NCBI RefSeq assembly: GCF_900299525.1
Contig: NZ_OMKA01000001.1
Coordinates: 186,001-250,000 of the forward strand
DNA from: Aquimarina sp. Aq78
GTDB taxonomy: Bacteria > Bacteroidota > Bacteroidia > Flavobacteriales > Flavobacteriaceae
Direction: 5' to 3'
DNA length: 64,000 bases
In this document: positions 37,202 through 45,546 of the stretch, in pieces
How the letters are laid out: each line of letters begins with the position of its first letter
Position numbering within the stretch: the first letter of the stretch is position 1
Notes under the pieces: model-generated
Database searches by the model: none
Seen by the model: the letters and a program-made list of their open reading frames with translations, nothing else
Told to the model about the DNA's origin: nothing
Position numbers and translations under genes: made by a program

Positions 37202-38170
37202 TTAGGCTTCAGATGTGATGATTATTTTTCCAAGAACCAGTCCTTCTCCAAAATACTGAAATGCTGAAATAGCCTGGGATAATGGATAACATCTATCAAT
37301 AACAGGTACTATTTTTCCGGCATCACGTAGTGCCAGCATATGACCGATATCTTCTTTATTCTGTTTATGCATCAGGAGTCCCATTTTCTTATTAGTGATT
37401 TTGGAGATCAATGGACCGCAAAAGAGAACTTGCAAAAGTCTACGCATAGAACCACCTGCCATAACATATGCTCCTTTAGGTTTAAGTATACGTTTAAAGT
37501 CAAAAACAGAGCGATGTCCCACAATATCAAAAATCAAGTCGTATTGCTGTTTGTTTTTAGTAAAATCTTCTCTGGTATAATCAATAACATGATCTGCACC
37601 GATTGATCTCATCAGGTCTAGTTTTCTGGTGCTGTCTACACCAGTTACTTCGGCACCCAATGATTTGGCGATCTGTATTGCAAATGTACCTGCACCGCCG
37701 CCAGCACCATTAATCAAAACCTGTTGTCCGGGTTTAATCTCTCCATTATAGCGAAGTCCTTGCAGGGCGACAACACCTGCTTGTGGTATAGCCGATGCTT
37801 CTTCAAATGTTATATCTTCAGGTTTGGGTAAGAGTAACTCCTGATCTACACATACATATTCTGCAAAACCTCCCCAATGCAAAAATATATCTCCGAATAC
37901 TTCATTACCGGTCTCAAACCGGGCGACTTTATTTCCTACAGCAATAACCTGTCCGGAAATATCAGAACCAAGAATATGATATTTAGGTTTTATAAGGCCC
38001 CATATACGAGAAAAGAAAGGTTTTCCCTTCAGTAGTTCCCAATCTGATGAGTTGATAGCAGTTGCACGAATTTTGACCAATACTTCGTTTTCCTTAGGGG
38101 TAGGTACAGGGATTTCTTTAAGAGTAAGTACATCAGATGAACCGTATTTGTGATACATCAGAGCTTTCAT
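37202..38170 (-). CDS. MDR-family NAD(P)-dependent oxidoreductase (quinone oxidoreductase-like)
   Basis: 322 residues from the ATG at 38170 (MKALMYHKYGSSDVL); an ATG 10 codons upstream adds a tail absent from relatives. GroES-like N-terminal domain (1-125) and Rossmann fold with the GxGxxG-type motif INGAGGGAGTFAIQIAK. There are no structural-zinc Cys residues, so it is of the quinone-reductase, non-zinc type, related to NAD(P)-dependent alcohol dehydrogenases. Likely reduces an aldehyde, quinone or enone. First gene of the MDR-DinB-DoxX unit. Confidence 0.87.
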   Translation of the reverse strand: MKALMYHKYGSSDVLTLKEIPVPTPKENEVLVKIRATAINSSDWELLKGKPFFSRIWGLIKPKYHILGSDISGQVIAVGNKVARFETGNEVFGDIFLHWGGFAEYVCVDQELLLPKPEDITFEEASAIPQAGVVALQGLRYNGEIKPGQQVLINGAGGGAGTFAIQIAKSLGAEVTGVDSTRKLDLMRSIGADHVIDYTREDFTKNKQQYDLIFDIVGHRSVFDFKRILKPKGAYVMAGGSMRRLLQVLFCGPLISKITNKKMGLLMHKQNKEDIGHMLALRDAGKIVPVIDRCYPLSQAISAFQYFGEGLVLGKIIITSEA

Positions 38171-38336
38171 TTGAGTATCCTTTTCTATACTATACCCCAT
38201 GCGTATTTATGATTTATGATTGGTGTGTATGTATAGGACGATTACCTCGGGGTATTGTTACAATACTACTTTTGAGGCAGTCTAATGTCGAGAACAAACT
38301 GTTTCTCCTATCATAATGAGGTGATTCTCTAAACTC

Positions 38337-40163
38337 TTATTCGGTCTGGTTTTGTTTTTTCTGCTCTATTTTTTCGATCATGTTTAAGGCATTCGTATTT
38401 TTCTCATTAAGGCTATACGATTTTTTGTAATTTTCTATGGCCAGATCCAGATCTCCGATCTTCATACAGGCTTCAGCATAACTGTCATATACATTAGAGC
38501 TTTCGGGATAGAGTAGCATATTGACTTTAAATATATCTTGCGCCAATTTTAAGTTTTCTGCACCCATAAAACGATATCCTAATCGGTTTAGATTATTTTC
38601 TGAAACAGCAGGATCATCCGCATTGGTTTTCATCACTTCCTGATATGCTTTCAGACCTTCTTCAAAATTACCTTCTTCAAGAAACTCAAAAGGAATCTTT
38701 TCGTCTTCTTTCATCAATACCAGAGTAGATTCAACTGTTTTTTTCATAGGATGTATAAGTAGCATATTCAATTGTCCACTTTCTGCATCTGTTGTAAATT
38801 GAATAGGTTGATTGTTTTCTCTACTAATATAGATACTATCAGATACCTTAAATAAAGCTACTGGTTCCGCGCCCATATCTTTTCTGAATAACTGATTATT
38901 AGTATGGTATATCTGGATGAGGTTATCATTTTTTAAACGATAGCGACCACTAATTTCCTTAAGTTGAGCAGCATTCATTTCCATTTTTTCATATGTTGGT
39001 ACAAAATCATCCCACGAATAGGAAAGTGCTACCGATCGAATCAATTCTGAAATAAAATCTGGATGATTAGAGTTGGTTAATACAACTACTCCGTACCCTT
39101 TATCTTTATGCGCTATCATTTCACTTGAAAATCCTTCGTCCCAGCCTCCGTGGCCAAAGTAGATTTCGTCTTCCATTTTATTTATAAAGATGCCTAATCC
39201 ACTAAAATCTTCTACAAACGGAGTTAGCATTTTGGTAGTCATATCCTGGGATAATGCAGCTTTACTTTCTCCTTTTAATGTCTGCTGTATATTAACAGCA
39301 AATTTACCCAGATCCTCTGCAGTAGTCCATAATCCTGCTGCGGCCATTTCTGGATAAGTATGTCGTTTCCCTTTGGTCATAGAACCATCTGGCAAATAAC
39401 CGGTTGCGGCCATTTTTAATTGCTCACTTTGTAAAGGTTGATCATATGTACTATTACTCATTTGTAAAGGCTGCAATACCAACTCACTCATAAGTTGTGG
39501 AAATGGTTTTTGAGCAACATCGATCATCATTTGTTGCATCACTGTATATCCTCCTCCAGAATAACGAAAACTCTTTTCCGGGATTTTATCTACAAAGATA
39601 GCTCCAGAATTAGCTGGAGATTCCCCATTTAATACTTGTACCAGTGTGGGTACAGGTAGGTCAGGGCTGTACCCTAAAAAGCCATGTACGGTTAATCCTC
39701 CAGAATGGTTAAGAAGGTGCCTGAGCGCAACTTTCTTTTCTTTAGTGAATTCACTATCTGGTAATTTCCAGGATTGTAAATAGGTATTTACATCTTTATC
39801 GAGATCAATTTTACCTTGTTCTACAAGCGTTAATGCTCCGTATGCTGCTACAGGCTTACTAATAGAACCTGCCTGAAAAAGTGTTTGATCGGTAACAGGA
39901 GATTTAGTTTCCTTATCCATAATACCATAGCTCTTTATCCAATCGATCTTATAATCTTTAATAACTGCAATGCTTACTCCCGGAACCCCGTAATGTTTCA
40001 TACGTTCTTCTATAGTCCATGTCGAATCCCCCTTGATATATACGGGATGACTAAGGTTGGTTTCTACCAACTTTACATGATCAGGCGCTACGACTGTTTC
40101 TGGAGTAGTAGAACAAGAAATAAAAAAAGAAAGAACAGGGAAGAGGAATACGAGTTTTTTCAT
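38337..40163 (-). CDS. Serine hydrolase of the beta-lactamase family with C-terminal TPRs, lipoprotein
   Basis: 608 residues. Signal peptide with lipobox FFISC (Cys17). The beta-lactamase/penicillin-binding domain spans about 50-370: the SxxK motif is SISK in LFQAGSISKPV, the Tyr motif is YSGGGYT, and the last motif is HGGWDEG (KTG replaced, as in class C and esterase-like members). After it come a lipocalin-like stretch (about 400-500) and two or three TPR-like repeats (LAIENYKKSYSLNEKNTNAL). Family members include D-peptidases and esterases; resistance is not implied. Anchored in the envelope. Confidence 0.87.
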   Translation of the reverse strand: MKKLVFLFPVLSFFISCSTTPETVVAPDHVKLVETNLSHPVYIKGDSTWTIEERMKHYGVPGVSIAVIKDYKIDWIKSYGIMDKETKSPVTDQTLFQAGSISKPVAAYGALTLVEQGKIDLDKDVNTYLQSWKLPDSEFTKEKKVALRHLLNHSGGLTVHGFLGYSPDLPVPTLVQVLNGESPANSGAIFVDKIPEKSFRYSGGGYTVMQQMMIDVAQKPFPQLMSELVLQPLQMSNSTYDQPLQSEQLKMAATGYLPDGSMTKGKRHTYPEMAAAGLWTTAEDLGKFAVNIQQTLKGESKAALSQDMTTKMLTPFVEDFSGLGIFINKMEDEIYFGHGGWDEGFSSEMIAHKDKGYGVVVLTNSNHPDFISELIRSVALSYSWDDFVPTYEKMEMNAAQLKEISGRYRLKNDNLIQIYHTNNQLFRKDMGAEPVALFKVSDSIYISRENNQPIQFTTDAESGQLNMLLIHPMKKTVESTLVLMKEDEKIPFEFLEEGNFEEGLKAYQEVMKTNADDPAVSENNLNRLGYRFMGAENLKLAQDIFKVNMLLYPESSNVYDSYAEACMKIGDLDLAIENYKKSYSLNEKNTNALNMIEKIEQKKQNQTE

Positions 40164-40227
40164 GATAAGTTTGATTGATGATTGTATTTGATTCGGTTAA
40201 AGTTAGTAAATATAATAAAGGATAGTA

Positions 40228-40671
40228 TTAGTCATCATTTTTTAGGTCAAAATTAATAAGAACAATAGGATCTTTGTCTTCTATCCCTCCGGCTGCGGCA
40301 TAGGCTTTTCTTGCCGCAGTATTAGAATGTTCTGTTGCAAGCCAGGCTTCTTTACAATCTAATTGTATTGCATAATCACATAAATACCTGGTGATTTTAC
40401 GTCCAATACCTTTATTATGGTATTCGTCGAGTACAGAGACTTCATCTATAAAGAATACTGGATCTTTATCGGGATGAACATAATGAAATCCCGAGGCCAT
40501 TGCGACAATTTGAATACCATCATAGGCTAGTACCATATGATGTCTGGGATCTTTTAGAAATTCTTTGGCCCGGTTTGTTTTTATGGGGTGATCAAACAAG
40601 GCATCTCCTACCTGCTCCATAGCAGAGAGGTCGGCTTCGGTAGCTAATTTTAGTGCTATATGTTCTAACAT
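40228..40671 (-). CDS. GNAT N-acetyltransferase, AAC(3)-I-like
   Basis: 147 residues from the ATG at 40671 (MLEHIALKLATEAD); a longer start adds a basic tail not seen in relatives. GNAT motif A is present: VSVLDEYHNKGIGRKITRYL, the acetyl-CoA loop being NKGIGRK. The layout follows AAC(3)-I type aminoglycoside acetyltransferases (FFIDEVSVLDEYHNKGIGRK, then SNTAARKAYAAAGG). Native substrate unknown, and resistance would be a guess. Confidence 0.85.
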   Translation of the reverse strand: MLEHIALKLATEADLSAMEQVGDALFDHPIKTNRAKEFLKDPRHHMVLAYDGIQIVAMASGFHYVHPDKDPVFFIDEVSVLDEYHNKGIGRKITRYLCDYAIQLDCKEAWLATEHSNTAARKAYAAAGGIEDKDPIVLINFDLKNDD

Positions 40672-41078
40672 GATTGACAATATGTGTTTATACCAATGTA
40701 CTCTTTTTTTGAGTACAGATACCTCTTTTTTGTCTTGCAAATCAAAAACTTAACATTGAGAGCATCTCTAACTATGCATTCTATAACAATTATAAATGCA
40801 GGTAACAAAAACAAGTTCCCTCATCAAGAAGGGGCGTTTACTCATTTGTGATTTTATTAACATAGCCTATGTGATATTTTTAAGTATAACTTAAACTCGG
40901 ATTATGAAAAACTCAACACTCTACAGTAGTACAATTCATCGATATCTTTTCTCAATACTGTACTTATATAGGAGATAAGTACGTAATTATATCACATAAC
41001 ATAGTTCAGTATAACAATCCCACTGTTACAGAAGGGGAAAGGGTTGTTATTAGTAATAACACACAAAGAGAATTGTAT
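40672..41078. other. Intergenic region, no gene seen
   Basis: About 400 bases between a divergent GNAT gene and the small HTH gene, with AT-rich sequence and no clear terminator or promoter. A short inverted sequence around 40955-40985 (TATAGGAGATAAG) is unremarkable. Confidence 0.3.
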
Positions 41079-41318
41079 ATGGATTGTATCATCAAACATA
41101 TCAAAATCATAGAACGAATGGATCAACTTATTCGTTTACAGGCTACTGGATCACCAGAAAAATTTGCGCAAAGATTAGGAATATCAAGAACCAAACTCTA
41201 TCGAATGATTAACCTTATGAAACAATTAAATGCACCGATCGAGTATGGTGCAACTATTCAAAGTTATGTATATACAGAAGTAGTTGGATTTACTTTTGGG
41301 TTTTATAGAAGAAGATGA
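41079..41318 (+). CDS. Small HTH DNA-binding protein
   Basis: 79 residues from the ATG at 41079 (the TTG at 41073 lies two codons earlier). The core is a helix-turn-helix: QLIRLQATGSPEKFAQRLGI, then SRTKLYRMINLMKQLNAPIE, followed by a conserved tail with YGATIQSYVYTEVVGFTFGF. This is a common stand-alone small HTH family of Flavobacteriaceae with no known function. A decayed copy of the same C-terminal tail lies at 43284-43373. It may bind the local dispersed repeats or phage-like DNA, but that is speculation. Confidence 0.75.
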   Translation: MDCIIKHIKIIERMDQLIRLQATGSPEKFAQRLGISRTKLYRMINLMKQLNAPIEYGATIQSYVYTEVVGFTFGFYRRR

Positions 41319-41407
41319 AAAAGAGTATGTGTCAATATACGTGATGTTTTAGGATAAATTGAATACTAAAAAAATGTATTTTCGCCTTCTTTTAAAACAA
41401 TTGATAT

Positions 41408-42079
41408 TTGGCTACAACCTCTCAGAATATATTTTTAACGAAGAAAGAAAAACTTCGATGTATACAATGTGGTAAACGCATTCTTGTTGGGAAATCATTT
41501 GTAGCAGAAAGCGAAAAACACAAAGGAACCTGTTTTAGCTGTTCTCCGTTTGGTGGGTATGTATTGTTACCGCCTGGCGATGCCGCAATGACCCGTAGAT
41601 CTAAGAAACATTCTACCTTGTGTGGAGTAGTATGGGCATGGAATCAACGCCGTAAACGCTATGAGCGACAAGGGCAGTTGGTGGAAGAAATCGCAATAGA
41701 GAAAGCAAAAATAGAATGTGAGAAAGATCAAGGTATCCGTGCAGAAAAAAATAGAAAAGCAGCTATAGTAAGAGAACAACAAGACAAAGAATATATTATT
41801 AATTTCGCCATCGCTATTAGAAGACGATATCCTAATTGTCCTGTAAAACGAGAGTTTGATATAGCAAAACACGCTTGTGAGAAATACAGTGGCAGAGTAG
41901 GACGTACAGCAAATGCTAAGGAGTTTGATGATAAAATGATTGATCTTGCAGTAGAAGCTCATATACGACATGCCGAAACTAATTATGACGATCAATTTGG
42001 TAAAGGGAAACGTAAAAAAGAAATCCGAAAAGAAGTACGATCAGATATCAATCAGGTATTAAAACACTGGAAAAAGTAG
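41408..42079 (+). CDS. DUF2293 protein with an N-terminal zinc ribbon-like segment
   Basis: 223 residues with a TTG start at 41408, as an in-frame TGA lies at 41402-41404 and no ATG is available before residue 60. Residues 15-45 hold two CxxC pairs (CIQCGKRI and CFSCSPFG), a probable zinc site. Residues 130-200 are the DUF2293 domain: AIAIRRRYPNCPVKREFDIA, then HACEKYSGRVGRTANAKEFD and HIRHAETNYDD. DUF2293 is widespread and often near nucleases; its function is not known. The middle is a charged helix. Stands alone, 89 bases after the small HTH gene. Confidence 0.82.
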   Translation: MATTSQNIFLTKKEKLRCIQCGKRILVGKSFVAESEKHKGTCFSCSPFGGYVLLPPGDAAMTRRSKKHSTLCGVVWAWNQRRKRYERQGQLVEEIAIEKAKIECEKDQGIRAEKNRKAAIVREQQDKEYIINFAIAIRRRYPNCPVKREFDIAKHACEKYSGRVGRTANAKEFDDKMIDLAVEAHIRHAETNYDDQFGKGKRKKEIRKEVRSDINQVLKHWKK

Positions 42080-42170
42080 TGTTCAAAAAAGAGGCATGCT
42101 CATAGGGTCAAATAAAAAAAACAGACTTCACATAGAAGTCTGCTTCTTTACTATCAATACTGTGAATTCT

Positions 42171-42677
42171 CTATCGGTATACTGAGTACGCTATTACGCA
42201 AGAATTACTTTCTCTTTCATTACATGTCCAAAATACGATGTTGGCACTAATAAAAGCAGCTCCGGCAGAACTAGTTAATTGATTTACGTGTGCCTGTAGA
42301 TCATCTTGATAGTGATCTAAATTGATATCTCCATCACCGTCAACATAATAGATCATACTTTTGTAGTGTGTAGAAACAGCTCCTGTTGGTGGCCATACAC
42401 GAGGATACGTAGTACATTCTTTTACAAAACGCTCGAACTCAGATGACGCATCATCGCTACATCCTTCATCTCCGTGAAGTGTACAATTAGCCTTAGCTTG
42501 GGCAGGAACAAGTTTACTTAATTCCTCTGCTGTAGCCTGGCGATGTTCTACAGTACCTACTAATTCCAAATATGGATTAGTCTTAACAATTTCTGGTTGT
42601 TCTGTATTCGTTTCACAAGAGGTAAATAATACTAGGAATACTAATAGACTTGATAAGATTTTTGAGTGTAATTTCAT
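42171..42677 (-). CDS. Lipoprotein of unknown function
   Basis: 168 residues with lipobox FTSC (Cys20) after MKLHSKILSSLLVFLVLFTS. The mature protein has many Cys residues (CTLHGDEGC, ECTTY, WTCNERESNSC), which suggests disulfides in the periplasm or outside the cell, and a metal-like DGDGDINLDHYQDD loop that could bind calcium. No known family. Stands alone. Confidence 0.65.
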   Translation of the reverse strand: MKLHSKILSSLLVFLVLFTSCETNTEQPEIVKTNPYLELVGTVEHRQATAEELSKLVPAQAKANCTLHGDEGCSDDASSEFERFVKECTTYPRVWPPTGAVSTHYKSMIYYVDGDGDINLDHYQDDLQAHVNQLTSSAGAAFISANIVFWTCNERESNSCVIAYSVYR

Positions 42678-43081
42678 TTTATATTATTTATTGGTTAATA
42701 CTTCTACTAAATAACTAATTATCTGCCTGATAATATTCGGTTTGTATTTTAAGAATATGTAAAGAAACCAATTCGTTTTCTGGGGAAATTTCACCTATTT
42801 ATAATGATAAATTAACAAGTAAATAACGTACTGTATTTTGAGGAAAATGTTTATACTATTGGCTATACATCATAATTTACTTGACACCTAGAGTTTATGC
42901 AAAGAGCGGCACAATCTCTCTATTGTCGAAGCATATTAATTGCTGGATTATGGAATGAACTATTTTGAGACAGAACCTCGATAAGTTCTTTAAATTAAAC
43001 ACTCGATCATCTACGGTAGCACCATATAAAGTTATGTTTATACACCTGTTGTGCATTTAAATAATCTTTTAACTGAAATCT
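42678..43081. other. Intergenic region, no gene seen
   Basis: About 400 AT-rich bases between a lipoprotein gene and a palindromic repeat element. Nothing protein-like or structured stands out. Confidence 0.3.
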
Positions 43082-43266
43082 GTCAATTCGAGAGCTTCGA
43101 CCATAGGAAGAAGTGTATCGAGCCCTTCGACACGCTCAGGATGACAAGGATTTGGGATCAAAAAAGCTATTCTCGATAGTCCTGCTGAGCTTGCCGAAGT
43201 GCAATTTTTCTTTATGTCATCTCGAGCGCAGTCGAGAGGTCACTATGAAAAACCACTCGAATTGAC
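43082..43266. repeat. Dispersed inverted-repeat element with GTCAATTCGAG ends
   Basis: Perfect terminal inverted repeat GTCAATTCGAG (43082-43092) and CTCGAATTGAC (43256-43266). The inside holds further palindromic pieces: CCCTTCGACACGCTCAGGATGA and CTCGAGCGCAGTCGAGAG. It shares ends with the 35771-35888 element. These look like composite copies of the genome's intergenic repeats. No target duplication was identified. Confidence 0.65.
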
Positions 43267-43283
43267 GCTTTTTTTATAGTACT

Positions 43284-43373
43284 AGTTTAAAATGCACAAC
43301 GAGTGTTTATACAGAAAAAGTTGGATTTAGATTTATATTAGACGATACAAATGATTATAATGAATATAAATAA
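43284..43373 (+). pseudogene. Remnant C-terminus of the small HTH protein family
   Basis: The frame reads SLKCTTSVYTEKVGFRFILD and ends at TAA 43371-43373, close to the tail SYVYTEVVGFTFGF of the protein at 41079-41318. No start or HTH part is present upstream; the repeat element 43082-43266 lies there instead, so the 5' part may have been lost when the repeat moved in. The evidence is a short match only. Confidence 0.45.
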
Positions 43374-43650
43374 GGAGTAAATATGCCGGTTGTTTTTCAG
43401 ATTACAGATTAATTATTATATTATGGCTGTTGTATATTTAGGGAATACTATAAAAAGAATTACCTCGGGTATGTTATTTCAATAATTGGAAGGAATATGT
43501 ACTTCGAAATGCTTAGCAGAGTAAGGTTGTTGAGCCCTCCCTTAGCATAGAATGATAAGGATTTTATCAAAAAAGGTATCTAAATATACAACTAGCACAA
43601 CAACTTATATAATGTAACGTTTTAGGGGGCTTAAAATATATACACATAGT

Positions 43651-44100
43651 ATGGGATATATAAAGGATTCTCCTTTCTACAAAGATGCAATACATGAATT
43701 TAATTACCCTAGTGGTAATTATTACCTGTTTGATACTTTTGTTGTAGCAGAGATTAATGAAGGAGTATTATTTACCTGGGATGATCATGCCAAACCAATT
43801 ACTGAAGAATTTACCCATCTGTATGATAATAACGGTGAAGATATTGTATATATATCCAACCGCGTGAACTTGTATTCTGTAAAACCGAGTGATTGGGTTA
43901 AGTTTTTTAGGAACGGCTACAACCTAAGAGGATATGCCGTGGTAAGTTATACCTCCAGGGGGATTTTTAATTCTTTGATAGAAAAACTCTTTATGCGAAA
44001 CAGTTTCCAGAGCTTTGATAATCTTGGAGATGCCATTACATGGGCAAAAGAACTAACTCAAAAAATAGAGGTAGATTCTGAAAATGAGCAAAGCGCATAA
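43651..44100 (+). CDS. Conserved hypothetical protein (STAS/SpoIIAA-like fold possible)
   Basis: 149 residues, starting MGYIKDSPFYKDAIHEFNYP. The pattern VVAEINEGVLFTWDDHAKPI, then DIVYISNRVNLYSVKPSDWV, and NLGDAITWAKELTQ at the end is seen in a flavobacterial family whose fold appears to be of the SpoIIAA/STAS type. The family's function is unknown. Preceded by the repeat-rich stretch at 43.1-43.4 kb. Stands alone. Confidence 0.7.
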   Translation: MGYIKDSPFYKDAIHEFNYPSGNYYLFDTFVVAEINEGVLFTWDDHAKPITEEFTHLYDNNGEDIVYISNRVNLYSVKPSDWVKFFRNGYNLRGYAVVSYTSRGIFNSLIEKLFMRNSFQSFDNLGDAITWAKELTQKIEVDSENEQSA

Positions 44101-44129
44101 GTATATTTTTTTCTTTTCTTATTGAGCAT

Positions 44130-44810
44130 TTAGTCACGTTCTGCATTATAATACGTACCAAAAATCCTATCCCAGATCACAGTATAAAACCCAAAATTGT
44201 ATTTTGAATACTCATGATGGTTTCTATGAAAAACATTATTACCAAACAGTAAAACTCGTTTATTCGAAGATGTATTTAGATGTGATAGTACTCCGATCAA
44301 CCAATTAAAGAATAGAAAGAAAATAAAACTATAAAAATTAAGTGGCAATAAGAACGGAAGTAGGGTTAGGATACAACCAAAAAGAATAGCTTCCAGAGGA
44401 TGCATCACATAGAGGCTAATCTCATTAAAACTATAGTGCTCATGATGTTTTTCATGTGCTAATGTAAATGGCCAAACGTAGTGAGAGGCATAATGAAATA
44501 CGTACATTACAAAATCAACAACCACAAAGAGTAGTATAAAATCCCGTATAAGATTAGTATCGGTAAATGTAATGTTGGAGTTGATAAAAAGTAAGTACCC
44601 GGGAATTGCAACGAGTACATTAATTACCATAATCACAATAGATAACGTAACATCTTTCTTTTCGATGGGTAACTTTTGATGGCTATAAAAAGAAGACCAA
44701 AGAAAACTAATCAGTATAGTACATAAGAACATCGCTATATTAGCGATAAGTAGTAGCCCCCAAAAATAGAAGGGATTATACAGTTTATAAAGATGATCTA
44801 ACGTTTGCAA
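44130..44810 (-). CDS. Sterol desaturase / fatty acid hydroxylase superfamily protein
   Basis: 226 residues with about five membrane segments and the three His clusters of the di-iron hydroxylase family: HYASH, HEKHHEH and HRNHHEYS. The family inserts oxygen or a double bond into lipids (sterols, carotenoids, ether lipids); the bacterial substrate cannot be told. No sterol pathway genes are in the window. Single gene. Confidence 0.87.
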   Translation of the reverse strand: MQTLDHLYKLYNPFYFWGLLLIANIAMFLCTILISFLWSSFYSHQKLPIEKKDVTLSIVIMVINVLVAIPGYLLFINSNITFTDTNLIRDFILLFVVVDFVMYVFHYASHYVWPFTLAHEKHHEHYSFNEISLYVMHPLEAILFGCILTLLPFLLPLNFYSFIFFLFFNWLIGVLSHLNTSSNKRVLLFGNNVFHRNHHEYSKYNFGFYTVIWDRIFGTYYNAERD

Positions 44811-44868
44811 TAGTATCGATTGTAGCTAATGTACAAATCTAATGGATTTTTTTATATTAATATCCAGA

Positions 44869-44955
44869 CTTCGGCTTCGCTCAGTCCTCGGAAGAGGATA
44901 ATGCTTCCCTGAATTAAACAAAAACGAAAATAGCGATCACTGAGCGTAGTCGAAG
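44869..44955. repeat. Palindromic intergenic repeat (CTTCGRCTTCGCTCAGT type)
   Basis: CTTCGGCTTCGCTCAGT (44869-44885) and ACTGAGCGTAGTCGAAG (44939-44955) pair over 14 of 17 bases. The same motif recurs at 45306-45373 and, in related form, at 57823-57886. Confidence 0.7.
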
Positions 44956-45089
44956 TGTCGAAAGGTGAGAGCTCAGTATAAACAACCAGACAATTTTATT
45001 ATCAAAAAATGACAGGAATCATTATTTCGTAAGTGGGTGTATTGTATTTTTATCAAAAATCAGGAATATAAACAAAAACAATATCGATT

Positions 45090-45269
45090 ATGGAATTTAT
45101 GGAAATCAAAGATAACCAGGGAACTATTCATTATATCAACCCCAGTCATATTTCGGCTATTTGTGAAATAGGAGGTGAGTGCAAAATTAATTTGATGGGA
45201 CAGGATTATATGATCACTCAAGATACTTTGAAAGAGTTCAAGCTTCATCTTACTTCTTTTAAGCATTAG
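45090..45269 (+). CDS. Small conserved-looking protein
   Basis: 59 residues: it begins MEFMEIKDNQGTIHYINPSH and continues through the stretch GGECKINLMGQDYMI. The frame starts with ATG at 45090 and stops at TAG 45267. The beta-rich, one-domain pattern (IHYINPSHISAI, then KINLMGQDYMITQDTLKEFK) resembles FlbD-like or other small anchoring proteins, but no function is known. It lies between two palindromic repeats and codes on the strand opposite to its neighbours. Confidence 0.5.
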   Translation: MEFMEIKDNQGTIHYINPSHISAICEIGGECKINLMGQDYMITQDTLKEFKLHLTSFKH

Positions 45270-45305
45270 TAATCAACCGAACTCTGATTACTACAGAATA
45301 CCGGG

Positions 45306-45440
45306 CTTCGACTTCGCTCAGTCCTCGAAACGAATAAAGCAACGAACTCCGCGGACCCCGAGCGTAGTCGAAGGGTGAGCTACCACACTGAGCCCTTCGA
45401 TATACTCAGGGCAGGCTTGCTGAAGTGGCGAAGGGTACAA
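45306..45440. repeat. Composite palindromic intergenic repeat
   Basis: CTTCGACTTCGCTC (45306-45319) pairs with GAGCGTAGTCGAAG (45360-45373). A second unit follows, from GCCCTTCGA (45392) to CGAAGGGT (45429-45436). It belongs to the same repeat type as 44869-44955. Confidence 0.65.
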
Positions 45441-45479
45441 TTTTGAAATACATCCTCTACACATCCTATAAAGAGGAAG

Positions 45480-45521
45480 ACACTCCCGATAGTTGGACGC
45501 AACTATCGGGAGTGTTTTTTG
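45480..45521 (+). terminator. Strong hairpin terminator
   Basis: ACACTCCCGATAGTT (45480-45494), loop GGACGC, AACTATCGGGAGTGT (45501-45515), then TTTTTT. The 15-bp stem is perfect. It could end the small 45090 gene transcript, and it insulates the convergent gene at 45547. Confidence 0.8.
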
Positions 45522-45546
45522 TTATGCTTTTGATGATTGTAACAAA

